From Clostridium acidisoli DSM 12555 (GTDB taxonomy: Bacteria > Bacillota > Clostridia > Clostridiales > Clostridiaceae), in the NCBI RefSeq assembly GCF_900176305.1, contig NZ_FWXH01000004.1, forward strand, positions 62,001 through 126,000: a stretch of DNA of 64,000 nt. The letters run 5' to 3'. Made by a program: the position numbers and the translations under genes. Every line of letters begins with the position of its first letter. The first letter of the stretch is position 1. The notes beneath the pieces are model-generated. The model did no database searches and was not told where the DNA came from. It was given only the letters and a program-made list of their open reading frames with translations. Below are positions 1 through 8,836 of the stretch, piece after piece.

Positions 1-1
1 A

Positions 2-376
2 ATCTTTAATCTATTAAAGGAAGCAATATACTACAGCTATGAAAATAAAATCATAGATGTATATATTTTAGAAGGTGAAGGCTTAGAAAATTTATTACTG
101 AATTTTAAAAATGAGAAAAGCAATAGTATAAATCAAAAAGAAAAAGATTTTTTAAATGAAGTTTTAATGTATATGAATAAGGAATATAAAACTGAAATGC
201 TCAGTGAAAGAGAGAAGGAAGTACTTACAGTTTTAGCTAGTGGAGCTTCTAACAAAGAAATAGCAGAAACTTTATGTATATCTGTAGCCACAGTTAAAAC
301 CCATATTATTAATATTTATTCTAAGATTGGAGTTTCTAATAGAGTGGAAGCTGCAAAGAAATTTAGAGAAGGCTAA
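2..376 (+). CDS. LuxR-family (MalT-like) transcriptional regulator, C-terminal fragment
   Basis: The frame is open from the window edge, so this is the last ~124 residues of a larger protein; an internal ATG at 167 is probably not the start. The final ~60 residues form a LuxR/GerE helix-turn-helix: LSEREKEVL, then ASNKEIA, then SVATVKTHI and IYSKIGV. This domain binds DNA as a dimer. The same C-terminal domain ends the next gene, and the two are clearly related (ASNKEI, CIS-STVKTHIINIYSK), so this is probably the end of a second MalT-like STAND ATPase regulator. The 32-bp gap to the next gene holds only a GGAGG ribosome site, which suggests co-transcription. Regulated genes are not evident. 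Confidence 0.85.
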   Translation: MFNLLKEAIYYSYENKIIDVYILEGEGLENLLLNFKNEKSNSINQKEKDFLNEVLMYMNKEYKTEMLSEREKEVLTVLASGASNKEIAETLCISVATVKTHIINIYSKIGVSNRVEAAKKFREG

Positions 377-408
377 GCTGTTAGGGGATACTTTTAGTGG
401 AGGATTAG

Positions 409-2994
409 ATGGAAAATAGTATAAAGTTCATATCTACAAAATTTAATATGCCAATTCCAAGAAATAAATATGTAAAAAGAGAACAGCTTTTAAGAAAACT
501 AAATGAAGTGTTTAATAACAAAATAATACTTGTTAAAGGAAATGCTGGAAGTGGTAAAACTACACTAGTATCGTCTTTTATAAAAGAAAACAGGTTATCT
601 AAGGTAGTATGGATTACATTAGATGAAGACAATAATGATATATATTCCTTTTGGGCTTATTTTTTAGAAGGAATAAAGGATTATATTATAGATGATAGTA
701 AAAATATTTTACAATATTTTGAGGCTCTCATAAAGGAAAATGATATTTATGATATATTGACATTGCTTATAAATAATCTATGTAAATCAGGTGAATTTAT
801 AATTGTATTAGATGATTTTCAATATATAAAACAAAAAAAATTAGTAGATACATTAAATTATTTTATAAAGTATTTCCCAGAAAATATTCATATAATCATC
901 ATTACAAGAAATGAACCAACACTTCATTTAAGTGAACTTTTAATGAAGGATAAAATTCTTAGGATAGAAGACAGCGAACTTAGATTTTCACAAGATGAAG
1001 AGAGGGCATTTTTAAGTGAAACTGTAAGTATGGAACTTGATGAAGAAGCTATGAGCAATATATTAAAATCTACAGAAGGTTGGATTGGTGGACTACAACT
1101 TATTACTATTGCAATAAATAAAAGTAACAATAAAGTAATAGGAAACATTAGAACATTAAATAAATATATGATAGATTATTTGTCACGAGAAATATTAGAG
1201 TCTATACAAGATGATGAAAAAGAGTTTTTAATAAAAACTTCAACGTTAAGTTATTTTAATATGGATATAGCTAATAAACTTCTAAAAATAGATAATAGTA
1301 ATGAGCTTATAAATAAACTTATAGATAGTGATATGTTTATTGTAAATATAGGTGGAGGCAAGTACAGGTATCATTCTATATTTAAAGAATTTTTAAAACT
1401 TCAATTTTGTAAACTAAGTTATAAGGAAAGAGAAAACTTTCATTTACAAGCATATAAAATTTATGAAGATATAGGAGATTTAGAAGAAAGTTTAAGTCAT
1501 CTTATGATAATAAAGGAATATGAAAAAGCACTGCTTTTAATTGAGAACATAGGGCAAAATCCTAAGGGATGGACATTTTTAAAAAAGATCCCACTAGAAT
1601 ATATTGCTAAAAACCGTGATATGATGTTCCAAAGAATTTTTTATTATTTTTGTAATATGGAATTAAGTGAGTGCAAAGATGTGTTATACAAGTTAAAAAA
1701 TATAGTTGAGGATGATTTTTCAACTAAAATATTGGAATTTTCAATAGCGTTAGTAAGCAATAATTTTAAGGATGCCATAAAAGTAGAACCTTTAAAGTCA
1801 GAAGAAATTAAAAATATGAATTTAAGTAATGTTACTAAAGCAATAATTCATATAATAAGTTCTATGTTTTTAAGACTTGACGATAGATATGAGGAGGCAC
1901 TTCAGTGCAATAATTATGTATTAGATATTGAAAAAGACATGGATAATATCTACATTAGATACTTTGTACTTACATTTAGAGCACAATTATTAGAAGAACT
2001 TGGAAGGCTTAAAGATGCACTTCTAATATATAAAAGAGTATTTAAAATGCATGAAGATTTTATAGTTTTAGCTTCACTAAAAGTAAATACCTACATTGCA
2101 ATTGCTGGAACATATATTAAAATGAATAAATTGGACGAAGCAGAAAGATATTTAGAGATAGCAGGTAAAGCAATTGATACAAGCAATGCTGAGCTAACCT
2201 TTGGATATGAATACAACATTATGGAACTTAAGATACTAAGAGGAGAGAAGGAGCAGGCAAGGCAAATTATAGAAAAAATTTTTAATTTAGATGAACATCT
2301 AGAGAATAGCGTTTATAAATTTATTATATTTAAATATCTATTGTATTTACAACTTTTAGGAGAAGAACAATTGAAGCAGGCAGTGATGTTTTATGAGAAC
2401 AATTCTAATACTAAGAGCAGGCGTTTAGATGATAAAATTGTATATTGCAGAGCACAATATATGTTAGGAAAAATGGATTTAGCACTTCAAATTGTTCATG
2501 AAGTATTAAAAAAGGCAAGAGAAGAAAAGTTAGTAATGGAGATTATATATGCATCTATTTTAAATGTGGTAATACTTTTAGAAGACTTTAATACAAATAA
2601 GAGGGAAATATTGAATCATCTTAGAGAAGCAATATATTATGCTGCTGACAACCAGATATTTGCTCCATTTATATTTGAGGGGAAGAAGCTAATAGAACCA
2701 TTATCAATATTGCTTTTAGAAAGATATAACAATATGAGCAGTGATGAAAGAGAATTTCTTAGAAGTATAATTAATTCTAAAACTCATAATAATGAGGAGG
2801 GAATTCTAAGTAAACGTGAAGTAGATGTTATCACTGAGCTTTCCACAGGAGCTTCAAATAAGGAAATTGGTGAGAGACTTTGCATATCTGTCTCAACAGT
2901 AAAAACTCATATTATAAATATATACTCAAAGCTGCAAGTAAATAACAGAATAGAGGCAATAGAAAAGGCAAGAAAGGTTAAAATTATAAAATAG
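409..2994 (+). CDS. MalT-like LuxR-family transcriptional regulator (STAND ATPase)
   Basis: 861 residues, close to the ~900 of E. coli MalT. Residues ~10-20 carry the KFNMPIPR signature that opens MalT/AcoK-type proteins. A Walker A loop (GNAGSGKTT) lies near residue 45 and a Walker B-like IIVLDDFQ near 128. A long helical TPR-like sensor region covers ~380-780. The last 60 residues are a LuxR HTH (LSKREVDVI, ASNKEIG, SVSTVKTHI). Known members bind ATP and an inducer, oligomerise and activate transcription; the inducer here is unknown. Start is ATG with GGAGG upstream. It follows a paralogue by 32 bp; the gene after it is separated by a riboswitch and promoter, so the pair is its own unit. 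Confidence 0.9.
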   Translation: MENSIKFISTKFNMPIPRNKYVKREQLLRKLNEVFNNKIILVKGNAGSGKTTLVSSFIKENRLSKVVWITLDEDNNDIYSFWAYFLEGIKDYIIDDSKNILQYFEALIKENDIYDILTLLINNLCKSGEFIIVLDDFQYIKQKKLVDTLNYFIKYFPENIHIIIITRNEPTLHLSELLMKDKILRIEDSELRFSQDEERAFLSETVSMELDEEAMSNILKSTEGWIGGLQLITIAINKSNNKVIGNIRTLNKYMIDYLSREILESIQDDEKEFLIKTSTLSYFNMDIANKLLKIDNSNELINKLIDSDMFIVNIGGGKYRYHSIFKEFLKLQFCKLSYKERENFHLQAYKIYEDIGDLEESLSHLMIIKEYEKALLLIENIGQNPKGWTFLKKIPLEYIAKNRDMMFQRIFYYFCNMELSECKDVLYKLKNIVEDDFSTKILEFSIALVSNNFKDAIKVEPLKSEEIKNMNLSNVTKAIIHIISSMFLRLDDRYEEALQCNNYVLDIEKDMDNIYIRYFVLTFRAQLLEELGRLKDALLIYKRVFKMHEDFIVLASLKVNTYIAIAGTYIKMNKLDEAERYLEIAGKAIDTSNAELTFGYEYNIMELKILRGEKEQARQIIEKIFNLDEHLENSVYKFIIFKYLLYLQLLGEEQLKQAVMFYENNSNTKSRRLDDKIVYCRAQYMLGKMDLALQIVHEVLKKAREEKLVMEIIYASILNVVILLEDFNTNKREILNHLREAIYYAADNQIFAPFIFEGKKLIEPLSILLLERYNNMSSDEREFLRSIINSKTHNNEEGILSKREVDVITELSTGASNKEIGERLCISVSTVKTHIINIYSKLQVNNRIEAIEKARKVKIIK

Positions 2995-2998
2995 ATAT

Positions 2999-3027
2999 TT
3001 TACAATTGATTTTTTTTATTGTATAAT
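2999..3027 (+). promoter_or_regulatory. Predicted sigma-A promoter of the thi operon
   Basis: TTTACA, a 17-nt spacer, then a perfect TATAAT. It lies about 27 nt before the TPP aptamer, as expected for a leader-controlled operon. Confidence 0.7.
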
Positions 3028-3053
3028 CAACTTAATAATTAAATAATAAATAG

Positions 3054-3135
3054 TTGCTAGGGGTGCCGAAAGGCTGAGAAGGATTTTTCCTAACTCTACG
3101 AACCTGATGTGGTTAAGACCACCGTAGGGAAGCAT
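3054..3135 (+). ncRNA. TPP riboswitch (THI element)
   Basis: The conserved THI-box blocks are present in order: GGGGTGC, GGCTGAGA, then GAACCTGATGTGGTTA and CCGTAGGGAAGC. It precedes thiC, the classic target. Binding of thiamine pyrophosphate by this aptamer family represses biosynthesis genes. Two terminator-like hairpins follow before thiC, consistent with transcriptional attenuation. Confidence 0.95.
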
Positions 3136-3155
3136 AGGTTTTATTTTAAAATATG

Positions 3156-3177
3156 CTTGCTTTTTGCAAGTTTTTTT
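3156..3177 (+). terminator. Short hairpin with T-run after the TPP aptamer
   Basis: CTTGC-TTTTT-GCAAG followed by seven T. The 5-bp stem is weak by itself; it may be part of the riboswitch expression platform. Confidence 0.5.
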
Positions 3178-3194
3178 ATTTAAGTCTTTAAGAT

Positions 3195-3231
3195 AACGAC
3201 CAAGTGTAGTCTCTACATTTGGTCGTTTTTT
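3195..3231 (+). terminator. Strong intrinsic terminator of the thi leader
   Basis: A 15-bp stem (AACGACCAAGTGTAG paired to CTACATTTGGTCGTT, one G-T wobble) with a 3-nt loop TCT, followed by a T-run. It sits between the TPP aptamer and thiC and is the likely off-state terminator of the leader. Confidence 0.8.
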
Positions 3232-3261
3232 ATATTATTAAAAATATGGAGGTAATGTTAA

Positions 3262-4560
3262 ATGAAGTATACAACTCAAATGGATGCTGCTAAAAAAGGC
3301 ATTGTAACAGATGAAATGAAAATTGTTGCGAAAAAAGAAAATATGGCTGAGAAGGATTTGCTTGAACTTATTGCAGAAGGAAAGGTAGTAATTCCAGCAA
3401 ATAAAAATCACAAATCACTAAATCCTGAAGGGGTAGGAGAAGGGCTAAAGACAAAAATAAATGTAAATTTAGGTATATCACAGGATTGCTGCAACATTGA
3501 AAAAGAACTTGAAAAAGTTAAACTCGCTATTGAAATGAAAACCGATGCTATAATGGATTTATCTAATTATGGAAAAACAGAACTTTTAAGAAAAGATGTA
3601 ATTGGGATGTCTACAGCAATGATAGGGACAGTTCCAATGTATGATGCCATTGGTTTTAACAATAAGCAGTTAAAGGATTTAACAGTTGATGACTTTTTTA
3701 GGGTTGTAGAAAAACATGGTCAAGATGGTGTTGATTTTGTGACTATACATGCAGGACTTAACAGAGAAACAGCAAGAGTAATTAAGGAAAATCCAAGATT
3801 AACAAGTATTGTATCAAGAGGTGGAAGTCTTTTGTTTGCATGGATGGAACTTAATAAAGAAGAAAATCCATTTTATGAGCACTATGATAGACTTTTAGAT
3901 ATATGTGAAAAATATGATATAACAATATCATTAGGAGATGCGTGTAGACCAGGATGTATAGAAGATGCTACTGATGCTGTTCAAATTAAGGAACTAATAA
4001 CATTAGGAGAACTAACTAAAAGAGCATGGAAAAGAAATGTACAAGTTATGATAGAAGGTCCAGGACATATGGCATTAAATGAAATCAAGGCTAACATGCT
4101 TTTGGAAAAGAAATTATGTCATGGAGCACCATTTTATGTTTTAGGACCATTAGTTACAGATGTTGCACCGGGTTATGATCACATAACGGCTGCAATAGGA
4201 GGAGCTATAGCAGCTTCAAGTGGAGCAGATTTTTTATGTTATGTCACACCAGCGGAACATTTGAGGCTTCCATCTATTGAGGATATGAAGGAAGGTATAA
4301 TTGCATTTAGAATTGCAGCCCATGCAGGTGATATTGCAAAAGGGATAAAGGGAGCAAGAAATTGGGACAATGCCATGAGTAAGGCAAGAGCAGATTTAGA
4401 TTGGGAGGCAATGTTTAGTCTTGCTATTGATAGTGAAAAAGCACGTAAGTATAGAGCAGAATCATCACCAGAACACCAAGACACTTGTACTATGTGTGGA
4501 AAGATGTGCTCGGCTAGGACCATGAAGAAAATACTTAATAATGAGGAACTTAATATATAA
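3262..4560 (+). CDS. thiC: Phosphomethylpyrimidine synthase ThiC
   Basis: 432 residues. ThiC is a radical-SAM enzyme that rearranges aminoimidazole ribotide into hydroxymethylpyrimidine phosphate for thiamine. The sequence shows the ThiC core ([33 protein letters not shown]) and a C-terminal cysteine cluster CTMCGKMC for the [4Fe-4S] cluster. The spacing is CX2CX3C rather than the CX2CX4C of E. coli and Bacillus ThiC, and the ~200-residue N-terminal extension of those proteins is absent, so this is the short ThiC type. The start has a clear GGAGG. First gene of a TPP-riboswitch operon with thiS and tenI. Confidence 0.97.
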   Translation: MKYTTQMDAAKKGIVTDEMKIVAKKENMAEKDLLELIAEGKVVIPANKNHKSLNPEGVGEGLKTKINVNLGISQDCCNIEKELEKVKLAIEMKTDAIMDLSNYGKTELLRKDVIGMSTAMIGTVPMYDAIGFNNKQLKDLTVDDFFRVVEKHGQDGVDFVTIHAGLNRETARVIKENPRLTSIVSRGGSLLFAWMELNKEENPFYEHYDRLLDICEKYDITISLGDACRPGCIEDATDAVQIKELITLGELTKRAWKRNVQVMIEGPGHMALNEIKANMLLEKKLCHGAPFYVLGPLVTDVAPGYDHITAAIGGAIAASSGADFLCYVTPAEHLRLPSIEDMKEGIIAFRIAAHAGDIAKGIKGARNWDNAMSKARADLDWEAMFSLAIDSEKARKYRAESSPEHQDTCTMCGKMCSARTMKKILNNEELNI

Positions 4561-4624
4561 ATTTTAGAATGTTCATTTTTGAAAATATCATAAATACTAA
4601 AATGCAGAAGGTGGTGTTATAGTT

Positions 4625-4819
4625 TTGATTATTAATGGTGAAAAAAAAGATTTTCCAAATGGCATAAACGTTGAGAGATTATTGGAGGAACTTAATATTG
4701 ATAAGGACAGAATTGTTGTTGAAGTTGACCTTGAAATTATATCAAAAGATGATTTTGAAACAAAAAAATTATCAACGGAGTCAAAGGTTGAGATTATAAG
4801 GTTTGTAGGTGGAGGCTGA
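4625..4819 (+). CDS. thiS: Sulfur carrier protein ThiS
   Basis: 64 residues, a beta-grasp (ubiquitin-like) carrier that delivers sulfur as a C-terminal thiocarboxylate for thiazole formation. The protein ends in RFVGGG, giving the required C-terminal Gly-Gly plus one further Gly. The start is TTG, preceded by GAAGGTGGTG. It is 64 bp after thiC. No thiF, thiG or thiH is visible in the window, so the rest of the thiazole branch must be encoded elsewhere. Confidence 0.9.
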   Translation: MIINGEKKDFPNGINVERLLEELNIDKDRIVVEVDLEIISKDDFETKKLSTESKVEIIRFVGGG

Positions 4820-4827
4820 AGTTAAAT

Positions 4828-4897
4828 CATAATAGTTAGAAATTGCGAAGCAATCGTTAAAACCCTTCACTTTGCTTCGCAATTTCTTTATATTATG
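4828..4897. repeat. Mini copy A of the modular hairpin repeat family
   Basis: A 70-bp inverted repeat between thiS and tenI. Left arm CATAATAGTTAGAAATTGCG plus AAGCAA (4828-4853); right arm TTGCTTCGCAATTTC plus TTTATATTATG (4872-4897). The 18-nt centre (TCGTTAAAACCCTTCACT) equals the innermost right-end module of the full copies at 32.8 and 46.6 kb. It therefore looks like a full element that lost its interior by deletion at the shared GCGAAGCAA. It would be transcribed within the thi operon as one long hairpin. Confidence 0.85.
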
Positions 4898-4951
4898 AAT
4901 AAACATAAAATTATTATTCACTAACCTAAAAAAGATTGGAAGTAGATAGAT

Positions 4952-5551
4952 ATGAAAGGAAAACTATTTATTGTAACAAATAGAAAACTTATTCCAGATG
5001 GCGATTTATGTAGAGTAGCTAAGGCATGCGTTCGTGGTGGGGCGGATGCGATAATTTTAAGAGAAAAAGATTTAAATAAAGAAGAATTGTACAAACTTAC
5101 AATTGCTATTAAAGAGGCTACAAATGGAAATATTCCAATTATTATTAATGGTAATTATGAGGTTAGTATTATAGCAAAAGCAGAGGGAATACAGTTGAGT
5201 TATAATGACTTTTTAAACTTTAGTCAGGCTTGTGAGAGCATAAAGGGAGTATCTATACACTCAGTAGAGGAAGCAAAAATAGTAAATCTAATGGATGCAA
5301 GCTATATTCTTGCAGGCCACATATATAATACTGAATGTAAAAAAGGACTTGAAGGCAGAGGGCTTAAATTTTTAGAGGAGATAACTAAAAATGTAAATAT
5401 ACCTGTAGTTGCAATTGGTGGTATTGATTTATCAAATGCTTTAGAAGTTATAAAAAGTGGGGCTCAGGGCATAGCAGTTATGTCATCTGTTATGAAATCA
5501 GATGATCCAGAAAAACTAATCAATAGTCTAAAACAGACAATAAATTATTAA
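4952..5551 (+). CDS. tenI: ThiE/TenI-family protein, probably thiazole tautomerase TenI
   Basis: 199 residues of a TIM-barrel fold shared by thiamine-phosphate synthase (ThiE) and TenI. The motif GHIYNTECKKGLEGRGL is the TenI form; its His123 matches in position the catalytic His122 of B. subtilis TenI, which aromatises the thiazole product. ThiE hallmarks (HLGQxD and a QLR start) are replaced by QLSYND and IILREK. ATG start. Third gene of the TPP-regulated operon, after mini repeat A. A ThiE assignment cannot be fully excluded. Confidence 0.75.
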   Translation: MKGKLFIVTNRKLIPDGDLCRVAKACVRGGADAIILREKDLNKEELYKLTIAIKEATNGNIPIIINGNYEVSIIAKAEGIQLSYNDFLNFSQACESIKGVSIHSVEEAKIVNLMDASYILAGHIYNTECKKGLEGRGLKFLEEITKNVNIPVVAIGGIDLSNALEVIKSGAQGIAVMSSVMKSDDPEKLINSLKQTINY

Positions 5552-5589
5552 TTATGCAATAAAATTCATAAATAAAGATTAATTTTACA

Positions 5590-5619
5590 TTGATTAGTAC
5601 AAATGTATTGTGTTAGAAT
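5590..5619 (+). promoter_or_regulatory. Predicted promoter of the glycine riboswitch operon
   Basis: TTGATT, 18-nt spacer, TAGAAT. It lies upstream of the glycine aptamer and downstream of tenI. Confidence 0.5.
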
Positions 5620-5659
5620 ATCTTTAATAACTTAATACTTCGAATGAAGATAGTGGAAT

Positions 5660-5812
5660 TTATAAACCGTTATTGGACGAAACTCTGGAGAGACTCAAAA
5701 GAGCACCGAAGGGGAAAACTAATTTTTAGTGAAACTCTCAGGTAAAAGAACAGAGACATTTTTAAAGAAATGGGTATATGCTATAAGTGTTATAGCAATT
5801 AGTGCTCTTTTG
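5660..5812 (+). ncRNA. Glycine riboswitch, apparently a single full aptamer
   Basis: Canonical blocks are present: CTGGAGAGAC (5685 region), GAGCACCGAAGGGG, and AACTCTCAGGTAAAAG-ACAGAG (to 5756). Only one complete aptamer is visible. The preceding GGACGAAACTCTGG resembles the inter-aptamer linker of tandem switches, so a degenerate first aptamer may lie at 5640-5680. The segment CAAAAGAGCAC (5696-5706) is perfectly complementary to GTGCTCTTTTG (5802-5812), which suggests a switching helix. A hairpin TGCTATAA-GTG-TTATAGCA lies at 5779-5797. Confidence 0.9.
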
Positions 5813-5831
5813 CTTTATTTGTTTGTATTTC

Positions 5832-5860
5832 AGAGACTAATTTTTTTAGTCTCTTTTTTA
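5832..5860 (+). terminator. Intrinsic terminator in the glycine leader
   Basis: Stem AGAGACTAA / TTAGTCTCT (5832-5840, 5846-5854) followed by six T. It precedes the ACT-domain gene and is the likely regulated terminator of the glycine riboswitch. Confidence 0.8.
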
Positions 5861-5911
5861 TTAATTTATTAGGGAAATATTGGTAAAATATTATTTAGGA
5901 GGAAAAGGTAA

Positions 5912-6181
5912 ATGAAAGCATTTATAACTGTAATTGGAGAAGATAAAGTTGGTATTATTCAAGGTATCACAACTGTGTTAGCAAAAAATAAAGTTAATGT
6001 AATGGATATAAATCAAACACTTTTACAAAATTATTTTACAATGATTATGTTAGTGGATTTAGGGGAAAAAGAAGTTGATTTTAAACAGCTAAATGATGAA
6101 ATTGGAGAAGAAGCTAAGAGACTTGGAGTAACTATAAAGCTTCAAAGACAAGATTTGTTTAAAGCTATGCATGAATTATAA
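5912..6181 (+). CDS. ACT-domain protein (UPF0237 family)
   Basis: 89 residues forming a single ACT domain (AFITVIGEDKVGIIQGIT at the start), a small-molecule-binding regulatory fold that often senses amino acids. Related small ACT proteins are annotated GcvR-like. An AGGAGG ribosome site precedes the ATG. It is followed 26 bp later by a DUF711 gene, a pairing common in Firmicutes. The glycine riboswitch in the leader suggests that the pair acts in glycine-related metabolism, but no reaction is established from the sequence. Confidence 0.85.
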   Translation: MKAFITVIGEDKVGIIQGITTVLAKNKVNVMDINQTLLQNYFTMIMLVDLGEKEVDFKQLNDEIGEEAKRLGVTIKLQRQDLFKAMHEL

Positions 6182-6207
6182 TAAACATATAGATTAGGAG
6201 AATAAAT

Positions 6208-7566
6208 ATGATTGATAACAAAAGTATAATAGAAACAATTAAGATGATTGAAAAAGAAAAACTTGACATTAGGACCATAACCATGGGTATATCTTTATTG
6301 GATTGTGCTGATGGGGATGGAGCAAGGTCAAGGGAAAAAATATATGATAAAATTGTTAGAAAAGCTGAAAATTTAGTTAAAATTGGTGAACAAATTGAAA
6401 CTGAGTTTGGAATACCAATAATACATAAAAGAATTTCTGTAACACCTATAGCCCTAGTGGCACAAAGCAGTAGTGATACTAGCTATGTAGAATATGCAAA
6501 AGTTCTTGATAAGGCTGCAAAAACTGTAGGTGTAAACTTTATAGGCGGATTTTCTGCATTAGTACATAAAGGCTGCACACCTGGAGATAGGATACTTATA
6601 AATTCAATTCCAGAAGCATTAGCAGTTACAGACCTTGTATGTTCATCTGTAAATGTTGGAAATTCTAAAGTCGGAATAAACATGAATGCTGTCAGAGATA
6701 TGGGAGAAATAATAAAAAGAGCAGCATATCTTACTAGAGAAAGAGAAAGCATAGGATGTGCTAAACTAGTTGTATTTGGAAATGCTGTTGAAGACAATCC
6801 ATTCATGGCTGGAGCATTTCACGGCGTTGGAGAGGCTGATTGCGTAATTAATGTTGGAGTAAGTGGTCCTGGAGTTATAAAATCAGCATTAGAAAACGTC
6901 AAAGGAGAAAGTTTTGATGTAGTTGCAGAAACAATTAAGAAAACTGCATTTAAGATAACGAGAGCAGGTCAACTAGTAGCTAATGAAGCTTCAAAGAGAC
7001 TTGATGTTCCTTTTGGAATAGTTGATTTATCACTTGCACCTACACCAGCTGTTGGAGATAGTGTTGCTAGAATACTTGAAGAAATGGGTCTTGAAATGTG
7101 TGGATGTCATGGAACTACAGCAGCACTTGCTATGTTAAATGATGCAGTTAAAAAAGGTGGAATAATGGCATCATCACATGTAGGTGGGCTTAGTGGAGCT
7201 TTCATACCTGTTAGTGAAGATGAGGGTATGATAAAGGCTGTAGAAGCAGGAGCATTAAATATTGAAAAACTAGAAGCTATGACTTGTGTTTGCTCAGTTG
7301 GACTTGATATGATTGCTATACCTGGAGACACACCAGCATCAACAATTTCTGGTATTATTGCGGACGAAGTTGCTATAGGAGTTATTAACAATAAGACAAC
7401 AGCTGTAAGGGTAATACCTGTATATGGTAAAGGTCTTGGAGATAAGGCTGTATTTGGTGGACTTTTAGGTGAGGCTCCAATAATGAAGGTAAGTGATTTT
7501 TCAAGTGAAGATTTCATAGCTAGAGGTGGAAGAATACCATCACCAGTTCATAGTTTTAAAAATTAA
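6208..7566 (+). CDS. DUF711 / UPF0210 family protein (PFL family)
   Basis: 452 residues, full length for UPF0210. The sequence is rich in small-residue loops typical of the family ([50 protein letters not shown]) and is cytosolic, without membrane segments. The family is distantly related to glycyl-radical enzymes in structure but lacks an obvious glycyl-radical motif here; its biochemical role is not known to me. It is co-transcribed with the ACT-domain gene under a glycine riboswitch, so a link to glycine or one-carbon metabolism is a reasonable inference. Confidence 0.85.
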   Translation: MIDNKSIIETIKMIEKEKLDIRTITMGISLLDCADGDGARSREKIYDKIVRKAENLVKIGEQIETEFGIPIIHKRISVTPIALVAQSSSDTSYVEYAKVLDKAAKTVGVNFIGGFSALVHKGCTPGDRILINSIPEALAVTDLVCSSVNVGNSKVGINMNAVRDMGEIIKRAAYLTRERESIGCAKLVVFGNAVEDNPFMAGAFHGVGEADCVINVGVSGPGVIKSALENVKGESFDVVAETIKKTAFKITRAGQLVANEASKRLDVPFGIVDLSLAPTPAVGDSVARILEEMGLEMCGCHGTTAALAMLNDAVKKGGIMASSHVGGLSGAFIPVSEDEGMIKAVEAGALNIEKLEAMTCVCSVGLDMIAIPGDTPASTISGIIADEVAIGVINNKTTAVRVIPVYGKGLGDKAVFGGLLGEAPIMKVSDFSSEDFIARGGRIPSPVHSFKN

Positions 7567-7671
7567 AAAATACTAAGTGTTTATTAACGTATAAAGTAAT
7601 AGGTGAAAAACCCGAAATATATGGTATAAGCAAGAATATTTTAAATTTCTTGTAATGAGGAGGGTTATATT

Positions 7672-8523
7672 TTGGACTATGAGGAATATTTTAACGAGAA
7701 ATTAAACGATGATGAAATACTAAGGGCATTTTCAGTTGTAATGCCTTATCTTAATAAACTGGTTAGAGATGATATGGCATTTGGTCTGTCAGATTTGAAA
7801 AAATATATTAGTTACGAACCAGCTGAAGGTTTTGACTTAAGAGTGCAGTATGGAACGGATGTAGTGGATAATATAAAAGCTTCTATAAGAAGTGGAAACA
7901 TAGAAAAAGGTGATCTTCCAGCTGACGTCTTAGGAAAAGAACTAAAAGTTATAGTGGTACCTATAAAAAATTCAGACGGCAGAATTATTGGTACAATAAG
8001 CAACGGAATTGATGTTGAAGATACTAAAAAGCTGGCTTCTAATGTAAAGGAGATATTAGAATCAACTTCTCAAGTAAAAGATAGTATAACACAAATGGCC
8101 AACTCCTCTGTTAAATATGCCCAATCAGGACAACAGGCTATAGAACTTGCAAGAGAAACTATAGAAACAGCAAAACAAACTTCAGAAGTACTTGATTTAA
8201 TAAAAAGCATAGCAGATCAAACTAATTTACTTGGTCTTAATGCAGCTATAGAATCATCAAGAGCAGGTGAACATGGAAAGGGATTTTCAGTAGTAGCTAC
8301 TGAAGTAAGAAAACTTGCTAAACAGAGCAAGGAATCCGTATCTAACATAAAGATGATTATTGATAATATGAATTCTTCAGTTGAAAAGATTGCTAAAGCT
8401 GTTAATGAAAGTGCAGAAGTTAGTGAAGAGCAAGCAGCTGCAACAGAAGAATTAAGTTCTAATGTAGAGACTATAAATGAAAGATTAAATAATTTAGATC
8501 AATTTATGAAGAGATTTGAATAA
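7672..8523 (+). CDS. Soluble methyl-accepting chemotaxis-type protein
   Basis: 283 residues with no transmembrane segment. Residues 1-125 form a small sensor-like domain that includes a PAS/cache-like strand pattern ([20 protein letters not shown]). From ~130 there is a continuous coiled coil. The signalling tip is clear at ~180-220: [21 protein letters not shown] then [13 protein letters not shown]. It probably signals to CheA/CheW in the cytosol; no che genes are nearby. The start is TTG behind GAGGAGGG. It forms its own unit, ending in a strong bidirectional terminator. Confidence 0.88.
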   Translation: MDYEEYFNEKLNDDEILRAFSVVMPYLNKLVRDDMAFGLSDLKKYISYEPAEGFDLRVQYGTDVVDNIKASIRSGNIEKGDLPADVLGKELKVIVVPIKNSDGRIIGTISNGIDVEDTKKLASNVKEILESTSQVKDSITQMANSSVKYAQSGQQAIELARETIETAKQTSEVLDLIKSIADQTNLLGLNAAIESSRAGEHGKGFSVVATEVRKLAKQSKESVSNIKMIIDNMNSSVEKIAKAVNESAEVSEEQAAATEELSSNVETINERLNNLDQFMKRFE

Positions 8524-8544
8524 AACACTAAAACTTAAAGGTTT

Positions 8545-8598
8545 AATAATAAAGGGTTGTTGAATAAGTAATTAATTATTCAACAACCCTTTATTATT
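8545..8598 (+). terminator. Strong terminator after the chemoreceptor gene
   Basis: A perfect 23-bp stem (8545-8567 with 8576-8598) around an 8-nt loop, containing AAAGGGTTGTTGAATAA. AT-rich ends allow function in both directions. Confidence 0.85.
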
Positions 8599-8836
8599 AT
8601 AGAAATTTTAATCTAAATTTAACTTAGTACATTTATAATGAATTGAAAAGGAAAAATTAAATTAGAATTTTTACATGTGTATTCTCATTGAATTAAAGGG
8701 GCAATGGGGTGAATTTATACATTTGCTAGCATCTATAAGATTTCAACATCGGCAAGCATTGAGTTAACGGTTGCTGCCAGCTAGATCATTTCAACTATGA
8801 AAAATATTATAGACATGAATATAATCACAGGTTTTT
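8599..8836. other. Non-coding stretch, possible structured leader
   Basis: No coding sequence is supported. The part at 8690-8800 is less AT-rich than its surroundings and holds partial inverted repeats (CTAGC 8726-8730 with GCTAG 8780-8784; GGCAAGC with GTTGCTGCC) and a repeated ATTTCAAC. I cannot match it to a known RNA class. Confidence 0.35.

Noticed and set aside
7107-7517. Antisense frame over the DUF711 gene
   Set aside because: It is a shadow of a well-supported coding sequence and has no independent evidence.
7570-7671. c-di-GMP or other riboswitch upstream of the chemoreceptor gene
   Set aside because: Segments such as GGTGAAAAACCC looked leader-like, but no conserved aptamer core could be matched.
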